A stretch of DNA of 5,564 bases from an uncultured Bdellovibrionales bacterium (GTDB lineage: Bacteria; Bdellovibrionota; Bdellovibrionia; Bdellovibrionales; UBA1609). Made by a program: the position numbers and the translations under genes. The stretch covers positions 1 to 5,564 of the forward strand of contig CALJPJ010000077.1 in the NCBI GenBank assembly GCA_937980625.1, in the 5' to 3' direction. Shown here piece after piece: positions 5,319 through 5,564 of the stretch; the stretch's first letter is position 1; each line of letters begins with the position of its first letter. The notes beneath the pieces are model-generated. The model searched no databases. It was not told where the DNA came from and was given only the letters and a program-made list of their open reading frames with translations.

Positions 5319-5564
5319 TCAATCAATATTATTACGTCCATTAAGTATATCATCAGCCAGCTTTATATGATCAGGGTGTCCAATTAATGTTTTACTAACT
5401 TCAAATGGGATATGTTGAATCTTAGATAATTTATCAATTTTTAAAGAGATAATTTTTTTATGTGCTTGCTCTAAGTGCATTTTAAATTCACTAGTAGCGT
5501 TGCCAAGCATGCTTTGGATGGCATCCATGGCAATTCGTGGAGATTCAGGTTCATTGCAATATAG
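5319..5564 (-). CDS. Unrecognised helical protein, C-terminal part (5' end outside window)
   Basis: The frame is open to the right edge. Twelve further codons (LYCNEPESPRIA) precede the first visible in-frame ATG at 5528, and no Shine-Dalgarno supports that ATG, so this is most likely the last 81 residues of a longer protein. The visible part is predicted mostly helical, with a mixed charged stretch (FKMHLEQAHKKIISLKIDKL) and an ending HPDHIKLADDILNGRNNID. It has no Cys motif, membrane segment or recognised domain. It is codirectional with the radical SAM operon, 134 bases upstream of its ATG, so it may belong to the same locus. No function is proposed. If it does start at 5528, it would be a 69-residue small protein. 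Confidence 0.55.
   Translation of the reverse strand, partial: LYCNEPESPRIAMDAIQSMLGNATSEFKMHLEQAHKKIISLKIDKLSKIQHIPFEVSKTLIGHPDHIKLADDILNGRNNID

Overview
The window is AT-rich, gene-dense bacterial DNA. It uses the standard bacterial code and shows weak or no Shine-Dalgarno sequences. It holds six coding regions, two of which run off the window edges. Nothing in it fixes the taxon. The composition, and the mix of radical SAM enzymes, a small methyltransferase and a hydrophobic repeat protein, would suit a variable surface-polysaccharide or specialised-metabolism island of an AT-rich (possibly aquatic, Gram-negative) bacterium. A phage or other mobile source cannot be excluded, because N-twitch radical SAM proteins and this type of methyltransferase also occur in phages. 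No tRNA, rRNA, transposase, integrase, CRISPR array or clear intrinsic terminator was seen.

Left part (1-842, plus strand): the 3' end of an open frame made mostly of a 78-bp (26-residue) tandem repeat. There are seven full units, two 11-residue inserts, a degenerate eighth unit and a basic hydrophobic tail. The window opens inside the frame, so the true start lies upstream.

Middle (839-5184, minus strand): a tight four-gene set read right to left. Its order is a radical SAM protein with a C-terminal SPASM-like Cys region and a Lys/Ser-rich insert (5184-4024), a radical SAM/SPASM protein (4031-2931), a radical SAM protein with an N-terminal twitch domain (2895-1507), and a small class I SAM-dependent methyltransferase-like protein (1507-839). 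Junctions are an 8-nt overlap, a 35-nt gap and a 1-nt TAATG overlap, so one co-transcribed, translationally coupled operon is likely. The last gene converges on the repeat gene, and the two stop codons share the bases TTAA.

Right part (5185-5564): an AT-rich spacer with candidate promoter elements and two perfect AT palindromes, then the 3' end of an unrecognised helical protein on the minus strand that enters from outside the window.

Best interpretation: three mutually dissimilar radical SAM enzymes, each with its own extra Cys region for auxiliary Fe-S binding, act with a methyltransferase in one pathway. Its substrate is not evident from the sequence. Whether the convergent repeat protein belongs to that pathway is open.
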